This document shows, piece after piece, positions 24,839 through 32,955 of a DNA stretch of 64,000 bases; position 1 is the first letter of the stretch, and each line of letters begins with the position of its first letter. The position numbers and the translations under genes are program-made. The notes beneath the pieces are model-generated. The model was not told the origin of the DNA. It saw nothing but the letters and a program-made list of their open reading frames with translations, and did no database searches. Source of the stretch: JAEXZL01 sp049943125 (GTDB lineage Bacteria; Bacillota; Clostridia; Clostridiales; Clostridiaceae); the NCBI RefSeq assembly GCF_049943125.1, contig NZ_CP188040.1:1054001-1118000 (forward strand). Reading direction: 5' to 3'.

Positions 24839-25224
24839 TTTACACCTCATATTCATTGTTATAAGTATATATTCCTTAATATATTATGGTGATGCTTCGC
24901 CATCAGTTACAGTTTTTTAGTTATTTGTTATAAGTTTTTCATTAATCTTATATTAGAACAAGGAAGTAAAACTTTTATCAAAAACACATTATATTAGTGA
25001 ACATTCTATGAATTAAGAGTATAATTTAAAAAGAATATTATTTCTATTTTAAATACACTGAAATTCTATTTAGTAATTATAGAATATTTGCTATGGACAT
25101 TTAAGTTAAGCAAGGAAGGAGAAAACTATTGGAAGATTTATATCGTATATAAATCGAAGAGAAATATACGCCTTTACAGGCAGCGTTATATAACTTTATA
25201 AAATTTTAGAAAGAGATGATAAAT
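24839..25224. other. Intergenic region between cotJABC and the LCP gene
   Basis: Divergent promoter region. It contains a perfect inverted repeat GATTTATAT-CGT-ATATAAATC at 25135-25155, and AAGGAG followed by a TTG-started seven-codon frame (MEDLYRI) across it, a possible leader peptide. Nothing else is supported. Confidence 0.4.
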
Positions 25225-26133
25225 ATGAAGGCTAAAACAGCTAAAAAGGCTGCCATAATAGGTTTATTTGCAATTATAGCAATTATCGCCTCAGGAGGGC
25301 TATACTTAAATAGTCTCCTTAATAAAACTCAGAAGGTAGATATCCCTACTGATGATAATTCCTTAGGAATTAAAGTTGAAGCAGCAGAAAAAGATAAGAA
25401 GGATATCTCAACCATCGCTTTATTCGGAATCGACGCTAAAAACGGTAATAGAGGAAGATCTGATGCAATTATGCTGTTAACTATTGATAACGAGAATAAT
25501 AAAATTAAGCTTGCCTCTATAATGAGAGATTCTTATGTAAATATACCTGATAGAGGGATGGACAAGATAAATCACGCCTATTCTTATGGTGGCCCGGAGC
25601 TTGCCCTAAAAACTATCAACTCAAATTACGGCCTAAATATAAGAGATTATGCCACTGTAGACTTCACTACCCTACCTAACATAATAGACCAGTTAGGCGG
25701 AGTTTATATTGACGTGAAGAGCTATGAGGTTAACTATATACCAGGCGTTAAGGCTGCAGGGCTTCAGACCTTAAATGGCGAAAAGGCTCTAGCATACAGC
25801 AGAATAAGATATTCAGGCAATGGTGACTATGAAAGAACTGAAAGACAAAGGACTGTTCTCAATTCCCTATTCAATAAGATGGCGACTCTCAGCATCACAG
25901 AAGTACCAAAATACCTAAGTAACATGCTTCCATTCATTGAGACAAGCCTCTCCAACAGCGAAATATTATCCTTAGCCACAAACACCTTCACCATAAACAA
26001 CTTCAACTTAACTCAAGCTCGCTTCCCAGAAGACGACCTAAGTCATGGCGAAACGATCAATGGAGTATGGTACCTAAGGTTTGACATAGAAGAAACCGCC
26101 AAACACCTTCAAAGCTTTATATATGAACAGTGA
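25225..26133 (+). CDS. LytR-CpsA-Psr (LCP) family cell-wall polymer ligase
   Basis: Membrane-anchored enzyme that transfers polymers such as teichoic acid or capsule from undecaprenyl-phosphate to peptidoglycan. An N-terminal signal anchor (about 8-29, AAIIGLFAIIAIIASGGLYL) precedes the extracellular LCP domain, with IALFGIDAKNGNRGRSDAIMLLTI, then ASIMRDSYVNIPDRG, DKINHAYSYGGPE and a C-terminal ALAYSRIRYSGNGDYERTERQR, which holds the conserved arginines. Start taken as ATG 25225, after AGAAAGAG; the ATG at 25216 is less well placed. The last codons and 3' flank are duplicated (see 26118-26231). Confidence 0.93.
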   Translation: MKAKTAKKAAIIGLFAIIAIIASGGLYLNSLLNKTQKVDIPTDDNSLGIKVEAAEKDKKDISTIALFGIDAKNGNRGRSDAIMLLTIDNENNKIKLASIMRDSYVNIPDRGMDKINHAYSYGGPELALKTINSNYGLNIRDYATVDFTTLPNIIDQLGGVYIDVKSYEVNYIPGVKAAGLQTLNGEKALAYSRIRYSGNGDYERTERQRTVLNSLFNKMATLSITEVPKYLSNMLPFIETSLSNSEILSLATNTFTINNFNLTQARFPEDDLSHGETINGVWYLRFDIEETAKHLQSFIYEQ

Positions 26134-26231
26134 CATGCGGGTGACAGGCACATGAGTTATGACTTATAGAATATATGAACAGTGACAGGCACATGAAATA
26201 TTACTTATTATATAAACAGTGCCTGTCACCT
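26118..26231. repeat. Duplication and GTGACAGGCAC palindromic elements after the LCP gene
   Basis: TATATGAACAGTGACA, which includes the LCP stop codon, recurs 52 bases later at about 26172-26187, and a shortened form occurs at about 26211-26221. GTGACAGGCACATGA is present at 26141 and 26182, and its inverse GTGCCTGTCAC at 26219, so the region can fold into a long hairpin that may serve as a terminator. Same core as 16792-16820. Confidence 0.75.
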
Positions 26232-26259
26232 GAATTATAACTTATTAAGGGGTGGTAAA

Positions 26260-26724
26260 ATGTTTAAGGAAATGAGAAGGAAGGATAGAAAGCTTGAGCC
26301 TTCTGCTGCAGAAGAGATTTTGCAGAAAGGAGAATACGGAATACTCTCTACTATCGGAGAAAATGGATACCCTTATGGAGTTCCTGTGAATTATGCTTAT
26401 TTCAATAATACTATAGCCTTTCATTGTGCCCCTGAGGGTCATAAGCTTGAGAATTTAGAGCATGAAAGCAAGGTTTCCTTTACCGTGGTGGGAAATACAT
26501 GCCCTTTACCAGAAAAGTTCAGTACCAATTATGAAAGTGTTATAGTATTTGGACGCGTCCAGGAAGCATCAGAAGATGAAAAAGAAAATATTCTCCTGGA
26601 GATAATAAAAAAATATTCTCCAGACTTTGTTGATAGTGGAAAGGACTATATATCTAAAAGCTCTAAACACAGCAAAGTCTTTAAGATAAATATTGAACAC
26701 ATCAGTGGCAAGGGAAGAAAATAA
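26260..26724 (+). CDS. Pyridoxamine 5'-phosphate oxidase-like flavin-binding protein (NimA type)
   Basis: Split-barrel FMN-binding protein of the family that includes nitroimidazole resistance proteins. The N-terminus MRRKDRKLEPSAAEEILQKG, then GYPYGVPVNYAY and GHKLENLEHESKVSFTVVG are characteristic, with the NTCPLPEKFSTNYESVIVFG segment following. Length 154 is normal. The substrate is not known; members may reduce nitro compounds or bind haem. GGGGTGG precedes ATG 26260. It is monocistronic, with a bidirectional terminator shared with the ABC permease gene. Confidence 0.88.
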   Translation: MFKEMRRKDRKLEPSAAEEILQKGEYGILSTIGENGYPYGVPVNYAYFNNTIAFHCAPEGHKLENLEHESKVSFTVVGNTCPLPEKFSTNYESVIVFGRVQEASEDEKENILLEIIKKYSPDFVDSGKDYISKSSKHSKVFKINIEHISGKGRK

Positions 26725-26741
26725 GAAATTAAACTTAAAGC

Positions 26742-26785
26742 AAAAGGCATAGTTTCCATGATTAAATGGACTATGCCTTATTTAA
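26742..26785. terminator. Bidirectional terminator
   Basis: AAGGCATAGTTTCCAT pairs with ATGGACTATGCCTT across a short AT loop. A-rich on the left and T-rich on the right, so usable from both sides, between converging genes. Confidence 0.7.
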
Positions 26786-26790
26786 ATTAA

Positions 26791-27525
26791 CTACTTACCA
26801 TGCTTCATCCTTTTGCTGAAAACATAAATTGCAATTACAGTGATTACTATTCCATAGCCTAGTATCCACCAGATATGAGGAAATATATCAGCATAATTTC
26901 CACTGATAGCAGCCTTTCCCATATCCACACCATGAACAAAGGGTAAGAAGTAAGCAACCTTCTTGAAAGCACCACCTACCAAATCTAAATCAAACCAAGC
27001 TCCACTAAGCCAAGCAGTTAAGTTAGTGAGGAGGGCACCACAGATTCCACCAACCTGTTTATCATTAAATATACTTCCACATAAAAGACCCAAGGAAATA
27101 AATAACAATGCCATAGGTATAATCAGAATAATAGCAATTATAATAGACGGAGTTATTTCCATGCCGAGAATAATTGCAGTAATATAGCAGATAATCGCCT
27201 GTACTATTGCCATTGGCATGAGAGGCAATGTATAGCCTAATATAAACTCTGCAGAGCTCATGGGTGTTGTAAATAATCTTGCAAGGAACGAAGAGCTCCT
27301 GTCCTTGGATATTAATGTAGCCGAAAACAAGGTTATAAATGACAGTCCAAAGACAGCAATTCCAGGAGTCAGCTTATCTAGTTGAAATATATCTACAGGT
27401 ACATTGCTTTGAATAGCAGTTAACAACAGCAGCAATATAATAGGAAAGCCTATTCCAAAGCCCAGGTTGATTGGATCTCTTAACATCTCCTTAGCATTTC
27501 TTCCAGCAAATACAATAAGCTTCAT
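26791..27525 (-). CDS. ABC-2 type transporter permease
   Basis: Membrane subunit of an exporter, 244 residues with six hydrophobic helices. The ABC-2 pattern is seen in FITLFSATLISKDRSSSFLARLFTTPMSSAEFILGY. It overlaps the ATPase stop by one base (TAATG), so it is coupled with the upstream gene. The substrate is unknown; antibiotic, bacteriocin or lipid export are all possible for this family. Confidence 0.92.
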   Translation of the reverse strand: MKLIVFAGRNAKEMLRDPINLGFGIGFPIILLLLLTAIQSNVPVDIFQLDKLTPGIAVFGLSFITLFSATLISKDRSSSFLARLFTTPMSSAEFILGYTLPLMPMAIVQAIICYITAIILGMEITPSIIIAIILIIPMALLFISLGLLCGSIFNDKQVGGICGALLTNLTAWLSGAWFDLDLVGGAFKKVAYFLPFVHGVDMGKAAISGNYADIFPHIWWILGYGIVITVIAIYVFSKRMKHGK

Positions 27526-28253
27526 TATTTTCCCCCTCCTGTCACTAGCTTTACAAAGGAATCCTGAAAATTCTTTTCACCTGCAAGGGTTATAAGCTCT
27601 TCTGCTGTTCCTAATGCTTTTAATTTTCCATCCTTCATTATGTATATTCTATCTGATAGGGCTTCCGCTTCCTCTAGATAATGAGTAGTAAGAATAATTG
27701 TTACCTTACCCTTTAAGCCTTCAATCAGTGTCCATAAATCCTGCCTTGCCAGCACATCAAGGCCTAAGGTAGGCTCGTCCAGAAACAATATCTTAGGAGA
27801 ACTGATAAGAGCCATGGCAATACTTAATCTTCTCTGCCACCCACCTGATAATGTCTTACTTTTTTGCTTTTCTATATCCTCCAGGGAAAACTCTTTTATT
27901 ATTTCAGTAGCCTTCTCTCTTGCTTTCTTTGAATTAAAGCCATGTAATCCTGCCATAAGCTCTAGATTTTCTCTTACAGAAAGATTAGGTGCTATCGCTG
28001 TCTCCTGAGGGGAAACTCCAATAACCTCCTTAACCTTACTGGGTTCCTTGAGAATGCTGTGTCCAAGAAGAAAGGCTTCTCCTTTGGTAGGCTGGATAAG
28101 ACAGGATAGAGCTTTAATCACTGTAGTTTTGCCAGCACCATTTACACCCAGGAGAGCAAAGAGCTCTCCTTCGCTTATTGAAAGGGTCAGATTATCTACA
28201 GCTACCTTGCTGCCATAGGCTTTTGTTAAGTTATTAATGTCTATTGCATTCAT
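27525..28253 (-). CDS. ABC transporter ATP-binding protein
   Basis: ATPase partner of the ABC-2 permease, 242 residues. Walker A is GVNGAGKTT (about 36-44), the Q loop is GVSPQET, the signature is TLSGGWQRRLSIAMAL, Walker B is ILFLDEPTLGLD and the switch His is in LTTHYLEEAE. GGAGCGGG precedes ATG. It is preceded, with a gap of 57 bases, by the XRE-AbrB regulator, suggesting local control. Confidence 0.95.
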   Translation of the reverse strand: MNAIDINNLTKAYGSKVAVDNLTLSISEGELFALLGVNGAGKTTVIKALSCLIQPTKGEAFLLGHSILKEPSKVKEVIGVSPQETAIAPNLSVRENLELMAGLHGFNSKKAREKATEIIKEFSLEDIEKQKSKTLSGGWQRRLSIAMALISSPKILFLDEPTLGLDVLARQDLWTLIEGLKGKVTIILTTHYLEEAEALSDRIYIMKDGKLKALGTAEELITLAGEKNFQDSFVKLVTGGGK

Positions 28254-28310
28254 AATTCCCGCTCCTTTATCTACTTAACTAATCCCTGATTTAACAACTA
28301 TATATATTAA

Positions 28311-28742
28311 TTATTTACCGTCTTTATCACCTAGAATCCCAGCTACACCCATAAAATCTAAAATACCTCTTTCATGAACTATTGCTAGACCTCTATCCTC
28401 ATCACCTAGGATCAGAAGCTTATCCCCTGATTCTATTTTAAATACCTCTCTGGCCCTTTTAGGTATTACTATTTGCCCTCTATCTCCTACTGTAACTGAG
28501 CCAAAGAAAAACTTCCCCTTAGGTGGAATAGGTACCCCTGCATCCTCCTGTGAATGGTTAACTAAATCATCTATAGTAACGTTGTATAGCTCTGCAAGAG
28601 CCATACAGCTTCTCAAGTCCGGATTGGTTTCATCATTTTCCCATTTAGCTACAGCCTGCCTTGAAACATTTATCCTTTCGGCAACCTCTTCCTGCGTTAG
28701 ATGATTATATTTTCTTAGATGAATTAAATTCCTACCAATCAT
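28311..28742 (-). CDS. XRE helix-turn-helix plus AbrB-domain regulator
   Basis: Two DNA-binding modules in one 143-residue protein. The N-terminal HTH_3 (about 1-60) reads GRNLIHLRKYNHLTQEEVAE and then RQAVAKWENDETNPDL. The C-terminal SpoVT/AbrB swapped-hairpin domain (about 80-125) reads GSVTVGDRGQIVIPKRAREV. ATG 28742 chosen because AAAGGA lies 9 bases upstream; the frame extends to 28817 without a supported start. As first gene before the ABC exporter it is probably its regulator and self-regulating; no operator was assigned. Confidence 0.88.
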   Translation of the reverse strand: MIGRNLIHLRKYNHLTQEEVAERINVSRQAVAKWENDETNPDLRSCMALAELYNVTIDDLVNHSQEDAGVPIPPKGKFFFGSVTVGDRGQIVIPKRAREVFKIESGDKLLILGDEDRGLAIVHERGILDFMGVAGILGDKDGK

Positions 28743-28861
28743 ATTTATCATTCCTTTCATTTTTATTTTATCACTCTCAAAGTAATAGTCTATCAACCTA
28801 AAATAACATCTATGCATGTTTTAGTTGCATAAATTTGTCTTAATGTGGAGTATCATGTAAG

Positions 28862-28896
28862 GTGACTGTCACCATAGAAGTGAGAAAGTGTTCGCC
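28862..28896 (+). repeat. Dispersed CACCATAGAAGTGAG element, copy A
   Basis: One of five copies in the window. It begins GTGACTGTCACCATAGAAGT and ends GAGAAAGTGTTCGC. Others are at 30262-30288 (partial), 34134-34168, 46248-46281 and 58170-58203. All lie between genes. Confidence 0.85.
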
Positions 28897-28916
28897 TCTT
28901 ATACATATAAAAAAAC

Positions 28917-28994
28917 AAAATCACAAAGCAAAATTACAAGATCAAAATAGCAAAGCAGAATTACAAGTTCAAAATGACAAAGCAAAATAATAAG
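28917..28994 (+). repeat. 27-bp tandem repeat, 2.9 units
   Basis: Units start at 28917, 28944 and 28971, each of the form AAAATNRCAAAGCARAATTA followed by CAAG. A-rich and non-coding, directly beside the terminator of the DegV gene. Confidence 0.85.
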
Positions 28995-29036
28995 GGGCTG
29001 TCGCACTATTTTCTTAGTGAGACAGCCCCTTTATTT
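28994..29036. terminator. Terminator of the DegV gene
   Basis: Arms GGGGCTGTCGCACTA (28994-29008) and TAGTGAGACAGCCCC (29015-29029), one mismatch in 15. Flanks are A/T-rich on both sides, so it is bidirectional; the minus-strand DegV gene ends 30 bases away. Confidence 0.85.
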
Positions 29037-29064
29037 AGTATAATCATTTTAATGAAAGAATTAT

Positions 29065-29922
29065 TTAAACCTCGCTTGTAAAACCTGCTATGCCAAATGC
29101 TTTTGGGCCACCGTGTGTGGTGATGACTCCACCGGCAGAAATCCAGTTTACTTTTTGGAATCCTAGTCCATAAGCTGCGTTAATTGCCTCTTCCTTTAAT
29201 TCATCAGAAAAACCGATGGAGGATCCCATCCAAACTTCCTGTCGGTCAAGATTCTTTTCCTCCGTAAAATCATAAATGAGATTTAAGACCACCTTTTTCA
29301 TTTTTCCTCGGTATTTCTTTGTAGCCTTCAAATATCCATCGATTAACTGAATTTTAGGATGAATACTCAGTAGATTTCCGCAGAGAGCAGATGCATTGCT
29401 CACTCTCCCACCTGCACTGAGATAATCCAAATTATATGGAGTGAAGCACATGCTCACAGAGCTTATAATTTCATTTGCAGCATCAACTACTTCTTTAACA
29501 GTCCACTCCGGATGCTTCTCTATCTCTTGAGCTAATCTAATAACTACTGCACACTGACCAAATGATACATTTTTGGTATCAATAAATGAAATACCTTCCC
29601 TTCCTTCTGATGCAATCACTGCACTTTGATAGGAACAGGTGGTTACTGCCGAATAAGCCATATATATAATATAGCTATCGGGATGTTTTTCGTTTATTTC
29701 ATCAAATACCTTGTTAAAATCCTCCGGATTGCAACCACTAGTCTTAGGAATTTGCCCCGTCCTCTCGTAGTAAGAGCATACTTCTTCCGGTGGAAAGCTG
29801 CCATCATCCTTCATCACATCATCAAAGGTGACATGCATAGGCACCAGATAAATTCCATATTTATCCGCTAAAGCTTTAGGTATATCTGAACCAGTTTCTG
29901 CTATAATAACGTATCTATTCAT
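29065..29922 (-). CDS. DegV family fatty-acid-binding protein
   Basis: 285-residue DegV protein. These proteins bind fatty acids and, in Firmicutes, can act as the FakB subunit that presents fatty acid to kinase FakA. The N-terminus shows IIAETGSDIPKALADKYGIYLVPMHV, followed by TSGCNPEDFNKVFDEI and YMAYSAVTTCSYQSAVIA; the C-terminal part ends in GGVITTHGGPKAFGIAG. GGAGGG precedes the ATG. It is monocistronic, and no FakA gene is in the window. Confidence 0.93.
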   Translation of the reverse strand: MNRYVIIAETGSDIPKALADKYGIYLVPMHVTFDDVMKDDGSFPPEEVCSYYERTGQIPKTSGCNPEDFNKVFDEINEKHPDSYIIYMAYSAVTTCSYQSAVIASEGREGISFIDTKNVSFGQCAVVIRLAQEIEKHPEWTVKEVVDAANEIISSVSMCFTPYNLDYLSAGGRVSNASALCGNLLSIHPKIQLIDGYLKATKKYRGKMKKVVLNLIYDFTEEKNLDRQEVWMGSSIGFSDELKEEAINAAYGLGFQKVNWISAGGVITTHGGPKAFGIAGFTSEV

Positions 29923-30321
29923 ATTTCCCTCCTAGCCAATCTATTTTGAATACTTCCATAATCTCTGAAGTTTTCTTATTTCCATATTTATTATCTTTTT
30001 AAAAAGAATAAGTATTAACTATAAAAACTTTCCTATAACTAATAGAAAAGGTATAACTATTCCATCTAATACTCTATACCTCTATACTACAAAAAATATC
30101 CTAATACATTTAAGATACCACATATATCTAAATTATCAAAATTTTTCTATCATCTTTTAATAATATTTATCTATTCTCTATGGTTTAGCAGCTACCTGTT
30201 ATAATAATTCTGAAATATACCTAAAGCTTATTAACTATCTCCCTCTAGGGTATTAGATGATTTTTCTTACTTCTATTGTGACATTCACCCAGCTCAGTAC
30301 TAAATCTATCGTGAAACAGAG
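29923..30321. other. AT-rich gap upstream of degV-like gene
   Basis: About 400 bases of AT-rich DNA with no supported open frame. It holds the partial dispersed repeat at 30262-30288. Confidence 0.4.
30262..30288 (-). repeat. Dispersed CACCATAGAAGTGAG element, partial copy E
   Basis: On the minus strand it reads GTGAATGTCACAATAGAAGT and then AAGAAAAA. It lacks the GTGTTCGC end present in the other four copies, so it looks decayed. Confidence 0.65.
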
Positions 30322-30396
30322 TCAAAAAAAGAGAAGGCTTATGCTTATCAAAAGTAAATTATGATAAGCATTAAAAAAACTTAGCCTTCCCTTCTT
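30322..30396 (-). terminator. Terminator of the glycerate operon
   Basis: Inner stem TGCTTATCA and TGATAAGCA with outer GAAGGCT and AGCCTTC arms, followed on the minus strand by seven T. Confidence 0.7.
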
Positions 30397-30422
30397 TTTA
30401 TTTAGTTTTCTATTTTACTGTA

Positions 30423-31562
30423 CTATTCTGTTTTACTAATGGAAAGAATTCTCATTATACTTTCAGCAGCTCTTTCTAAATTTTCCTTACCATCTATCAG
30501 AGCTTTGTTCAGCTCTAAGGCTTCTGGAAGGATTCCTATTATAGAGTTGATTCCATGATTATATAAAACCTCACTACCCTGGCCGACTCTTCCCGCAAAG
30601 GCTATTACAGGAACTCCCTGTTTTTTTGACACTTGAGCTACTCCAAATGGAGTTTTACCGTTTATTGTTTGGGAATCTATGCTGCCTTCCCCAGTAAATA
30701 CATAAGAGGCGCCTTTAACCTTTTCCACAAGGGAAGTATATTCTACAACCAGCTCTACACCACTTTTAAGCTCTGCTTTGAGGATTGCCTTCAGGGAAGC
30801 TCCAAGACCACCTGCAGCTCCTCCCCCTGGAACCTGTGCTATGTCTATACCTAATTCCTGCTTTATAACCTCAGCAAAATGGGTAAGATTCTTATCAAGG
30901 ATTTCCACCATTTCTACTGTTGCCCCTTTTTGAGGACCAAAAACTGCTGATGCTCCATTTTTTCCAATGAGAGGATTGGTTACATCACAAGCAACCTGGA
31001 TATTGGTCTCTAGGATTCTTTTATCCAACCCCTGGATGTCTATTCTTTTTAACCTATCTAAGGCTCCTCCTCCAAAGGGAAGCTCCATGCCAGCTTCATC
31101 AAGAAGCTTTATACCTAACGCCTGAAGCATTCCTGCCCCTCCATCATTGGTAGCGCTTCCTCCTATTCCTATGAGGATATTCTTAACCCCTCTGTTTAGG
31201 GCTTCTTTAATTAAAACTCCTGTACCATAAGAGGTTGTGATCAGTGGATTTCTCTTTTCTAAAGGAACCAGATGAAGTCCACTGGCTGCAGCCATTTCAA
31301 TAACTGCACCCTGACCTCCTCCTAAAAGTCCAAAGGAAGCCTTTATCTCATTGCCTAAGGGTGCTATGGTACTTACCTCAACCAGTTCTCCATCTGTAGC
31401 ATCTATAAGAGATTGAACGGTACCTTCTCCTCCATCTGCCATGGGAACCTTTATACACTCCGCCTCAGGAAATACTCTTTTTATTCCTCTTTCCATGGCA
31501 TCACAGGCTTCTTTTGCTGTCATACTCTCCTTAAAGGAATCCGGTGCCAATACTATCTTCAT
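30423..31562 (-). CDS. Glycerate kinase (GarK/GlxK family)
   Basis: Phosphorylates D-glycerate; enzymes of this family usually make 2-phosphoglycerate. 379 residues. It begins MKIVLAPDSFKESMTAKEAC and shows VPMADGGEGTVQSL, GIGGSATNDGGAGMLQALG and GGGAAGGLGASL, all family signatures. ATG 31562 chosen because GGAGGTTTTGAAA lies directly upstream, inside the end of the permease gene. With the GntP permease and the CdaR regulator upstream it forms a glycerate or sugar-acid utilisation unit. Confidence 0.95.
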   Translation of the reverse strand: MKIVLAPDSFKESMTAKEACDAMERGIKRVFPEAECIKVPMADGGEGTVQSLIDATDGELVEVSTIAPLGNEIKASFGLLGGGQGAVIEMAAASGLHLVPLEKRNPLITTSYGTGVLIKEALNRGVKNILIGIGGSATNDGGAGMLQALGIKLLDEAGMELPFGGGALDRLKRIDIQGLDKRILETNIQVACDVTNPLIGKNGASAVFGPQKGATVEMVEILDKNLTHFAEVIKQELGIDIAQVPGGGAAGGLGASLKAILKAELKSGVELVVEYTSLVEKVKGASYVFTGEGSIDSQTINGKTPFGVAQVSKKQGVPVIAFAGRVGQGSEVLYNHGINSIIGILPEALELNKALIDGKENLERAAESIMRILSISKTE

Positions 31563-31576
31563 TTTCAAAACCTCCA

Positions 31577-32827
31577 CTAGAAAATCAATCCGAATATGAT
31601 TGTTGAAGCTACTGTCATCACAAGTCCTATAATAGATTCAAAGGCTATAAGCTTTAGCCTTTCCTTCATATCCATAAATACACTACCTCCAGTAGCATGG
31701 AAGAAGCTACCGTGTGGAAGATGATCTAGCACTGTAGCACCAGAATGTATCATACCCGCTGCATTTAATGGATTAACCCCAAGACCTGTAATAGTAGGTC
31801 CAAATACTGTACTTCCTACTGCTGTACCAGAGGTGGTAGAAGCTGTGGCTCCAGACATTAATATACCTGCTATAGGCGCTAATGCAAAGGCTGGAAGCCC
31901 TAGTACATTTATCATATCTATTATAACATCCTTAAGACCTGAGTTACTAATAATGCCGGCGAGGGTTCCTGTACCTAAAAGAAGTATAGCCACTCCTCCC
32001 ATTTTTCCAATTCCAAAGGAAGCATATTCATTAATTTTTTTAATCTTTCCCATAGCTATAGCTCCCACAATACCTCCTACTGGAAGCGCTATTAATGGAT
32101 CAATTGCTATATCAAAGAGAGGTCTTAGCGATAATATAATTATTGCAGTTAAGGGACCTACGATTGCTGCTATAAAGCTTGGCTTCTCTTTCGATTCTGC
32201 AGGAATTTCTTGAGCAGTCACAGGAGAACCTTTTCCTTTAAGCTTCCTAGCAATTACACAGGTAACTATAAAACCAAATATTGCTGGTACTATACCTGCT
32301 GTCATAACTGACGTTAATGGTACCTGAAAAGCATCTGAAGCAGCTATGGCATTAGGATTTGGAGACATCATATTTCCAGCCTTTCCTCCACCTATCATAG
32401 CAATGAGTATACCAGTTTTAGTTATGTTAGCTTTTTTTGCTATGGCAAGAGCTATTGGTGCAACTGTTATTACTGATACATCTATAAATACTCCAACCAT
32501 GGTTAACACCATTGTAGCTAAGGATAATGCTACTAAAGAATTAGCTTCTCCAAGCTTGTCCACAATTGTTTCCGCGATTTTAGCTGCTGCACCTGATTCT
32601 ATAAGTACACCTGCTAAAACTCCCGCTGTTAATATTCTAAGAACCGCAGGCATCATACCTTTTGCGCCTTCTATCATAAAAGCTACCGTGTCGGTAAGAC
32701 CGGCTCCCCCTACAAGACCACCTACTATAGCTCCTACTATAAGTCCATAAGTAGGATGTACCTTTTTAATAATTAAAATAATTGCAACTACCAGAGCAAC
32801 TATTGCTCCTAAGGCTGTTATTTGCAT
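31577..32827 (-). CDS. GntP-family permease (probable glycerate or sugar-acid symporter)
   Basis: Proton-coupled carboxylate importer of 416 residues with about 11-12 hydrophobic helices. GntP-type features are the N-terminus IILIIKKVHPTYGLIVGAIVGG, GGGKAGNMMSPNPNAIAASDAF and MIHSGATVLDHLPHGSFFHATGG. Known members carry gluconate or related sugar acids; pairing with glycerate kinase suggests glycerate here. A cre-like site lies about 25 bases before the start codon. Confidence 0.92.
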   Translation of the reverse strand: MQITALGAIVALVVAIILIIKKVHPTYGLIVGAIVGGLVGGAGLTDTVAFMIEGAKGMMPAVLRILTAGVLAGVLIESGAAAKIAETIVDKLGEANSLVALSLATMVLTMVGVFIDVSVITVAPIALAIAKKANITKTGILIAMIGGGKAGNMMSPNPNAIAASDAFQVPLTSVMTAGIVPAIFGFIVTCVIARKLKGKGSPVTAQEIPAESKEKPSFIAAIVGPLTAIIILSLRPLFDIAIDPLIALPVGGIVGAIAMGKIKKINEYASFGIGKMGGVAILLLGTGTLAGIISNSGLKDVIIDMINVLGLPAFALAPIAGILMSGATASTTSGTAVGSTVFGPTITGLGVNPLNAAGMIHSGATVLDHLPHGSFFHATGGSVFMDMKERLKLIAFESIIGLVMTVASTIIFGLIF

Positions 32828-32851
32828 CTTTTGTTCCCCCTATAACCTTTT

Positions 32852-32865
32852 TGTTTTCGTTTACA
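32852..32865 (-). promoter_or_regulatory. cre-like site before the glycerate operon
   Basis: Minus-strand TGTAAACGAAAACA matches TGWAANCGNTNWCA at 13 of 14 positions. It lies just downstream of a TATAGAAT-like -10 block, a position suited to roadblock repression. Confidence 0.55.
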
Positions 32866-32955
32866 CTGATTATTCTATACCTTAAATATTAAATAATCAT
32901 CATGCATTTATAAAATGTTTAAGAGCATTCTTTTGTGCATTTGAACAAAAAGGAT

